This document shows positions 31,566 through 31,945 of a stretch of 31,945 bases of DNA, in pieces; position 1 is the stretch's first letter; each line of letters starts with the position of its first letter. Origin of the DNA: Reticulitermes lucifugus (taxonomy: Eukaryota > Arthropoda > Insecta > Blattodea > Rhinotermitidae); contig JAKCWW010005406.1 of NCBI GenBank assembly GCA_026260175.1, positions 4,307-36,251 of the forward strand, read 5' to 3'. The position numbers were made by a program, and so were the translations under genes. The notes under the pieces were generated by a model, which was given only the letters and a program-made list of their open reading frames with translations, did no database searches and was not told where the DNA came from.

Positions 31566-31700
31566 GTCGAACCCGGTTATATCGATATTGGTTATTACGA
31601 CATTTCATCAATAGTGTCATATACTCTGTGGTAACAATTAATTATTTACTGTTAACTATAACTTTATTCTCCTCGGTTATAACAACACTCGTTTAAACGA
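31566..31700. repeat. possible terminal region of a pogo/Tigger-type element
   Basis: CAGTCGAACCCGGTTATATC at the left looks like a pogo-superfamily end. The motif GGTTAT(A/T)(A/T)CGA(C/T) recurs loosely inside (GGTTATTACGACATTTC near 31590; CGGTTATAACAACACTCG near 31675). No right end was found in the window. Confidence 0.35.
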
Positions 31701-31945
31701 CACAAAATATTAATTCAGAACTACCAGACGACAGGCCATTAATTCTATGAAGACTGAAATTCATCTAAATTTAGTACTGAAAAAATCGGTTTCTAAGAAT
31801 AAACTTCGTCTCGACATCTGAGCTTGTCTCAGCTGTGTTGATGAAGATTCAAGCCTTGTGGGATATGAGACTCTGTCGTTAGGTAATTACTTACCAATCG
31901 ACACGCCGTCGTATCTCAGAAGACCGAGATATGGGGCTGTGTCGT
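31701..31945. other. unassigned DNA at the right edge
   Basis: No gene or repeat family recognised. The end of the possible transposon to the left is undefined and could extend into this stretch. Confidence 0.4.

Overview
Organism. This is eukaryotic, AT-rich, repeat-dense DNA, most likely from an insect. It carries tRNA-headed SINEs, non-LTR retrotransposon tails and a mariner-like element of the kinds I associate with cockroaches and termites (Blattodea); Periplaneta is my best guess. That guess rests on remembered family signatures, not on a search. I see no bacterial, phage or viral gene, no CRISPR array and no operon-like layout.

Content. I cannot support a single host protein-coding gene or functional RNA gene. 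The open reading frames are short and lack recognisable domains, except where they cross mobile-element remnants. The window reads as intergenic or deep intronic DNA built from old insertions.

Layout. 1-1.9 kb: three members of one tRNA-derived SINE family (called A here). 4.7-6.4 kb: two copies of a roughly 545-bp repeat with a GACA-rich core, arranged head to head; a third copy lies at 11.2-11.7 kb and a worn fragment at 8.2 kb. 7.9-8.0 kb: a 37-bp minisatellite. 8.8-9.0 kb: a degenerate SINE. 9.1-9.5 kb: a 5'-truncated non-LTR retrotransposon tail with a 16-bp target-site duplication. 10.7-11.0 kb: another retrotransposon tail. 11.8-12.0 kb: a SINE of family C. 12.83-14.28 kb: a mariner-like element with both terminal repeats, a broken transposase and a 174-bp foldback element nested inside. 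14.95-15.2 kb: a third retrotransposon tail. 15.9-16.1 kb: a fragment resembling the DNA-binding part of a pogo/Tigger transposase. 17.5 and 24.0 kb: SINEs of family B. 19.0-19.6 kb: two retrotransposon tails in tandem. 21.4 and 25.3 kb: two more A SINEs. 26.2 and 29.9-30.1 kb: members of another dispersed repeat, the second abutting a sixth retrotransposon tail (30.1-30.54 kb). 31.57 kb: a possible terminal sequence of a DNA transposon.

How the parts relate. Nothing here forms a pathway. The relations are between transposons: SINEs normally borrow the machinery of autonomous retrotransposons, of which only 3' ends survive here, and a foldback element has landed inside a mariner. The strongest leads are the GACA-core repeat, the hairpin-forming minisatellite and the foldback-in-mariner nest. 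I found no convincing undescribed biological system.
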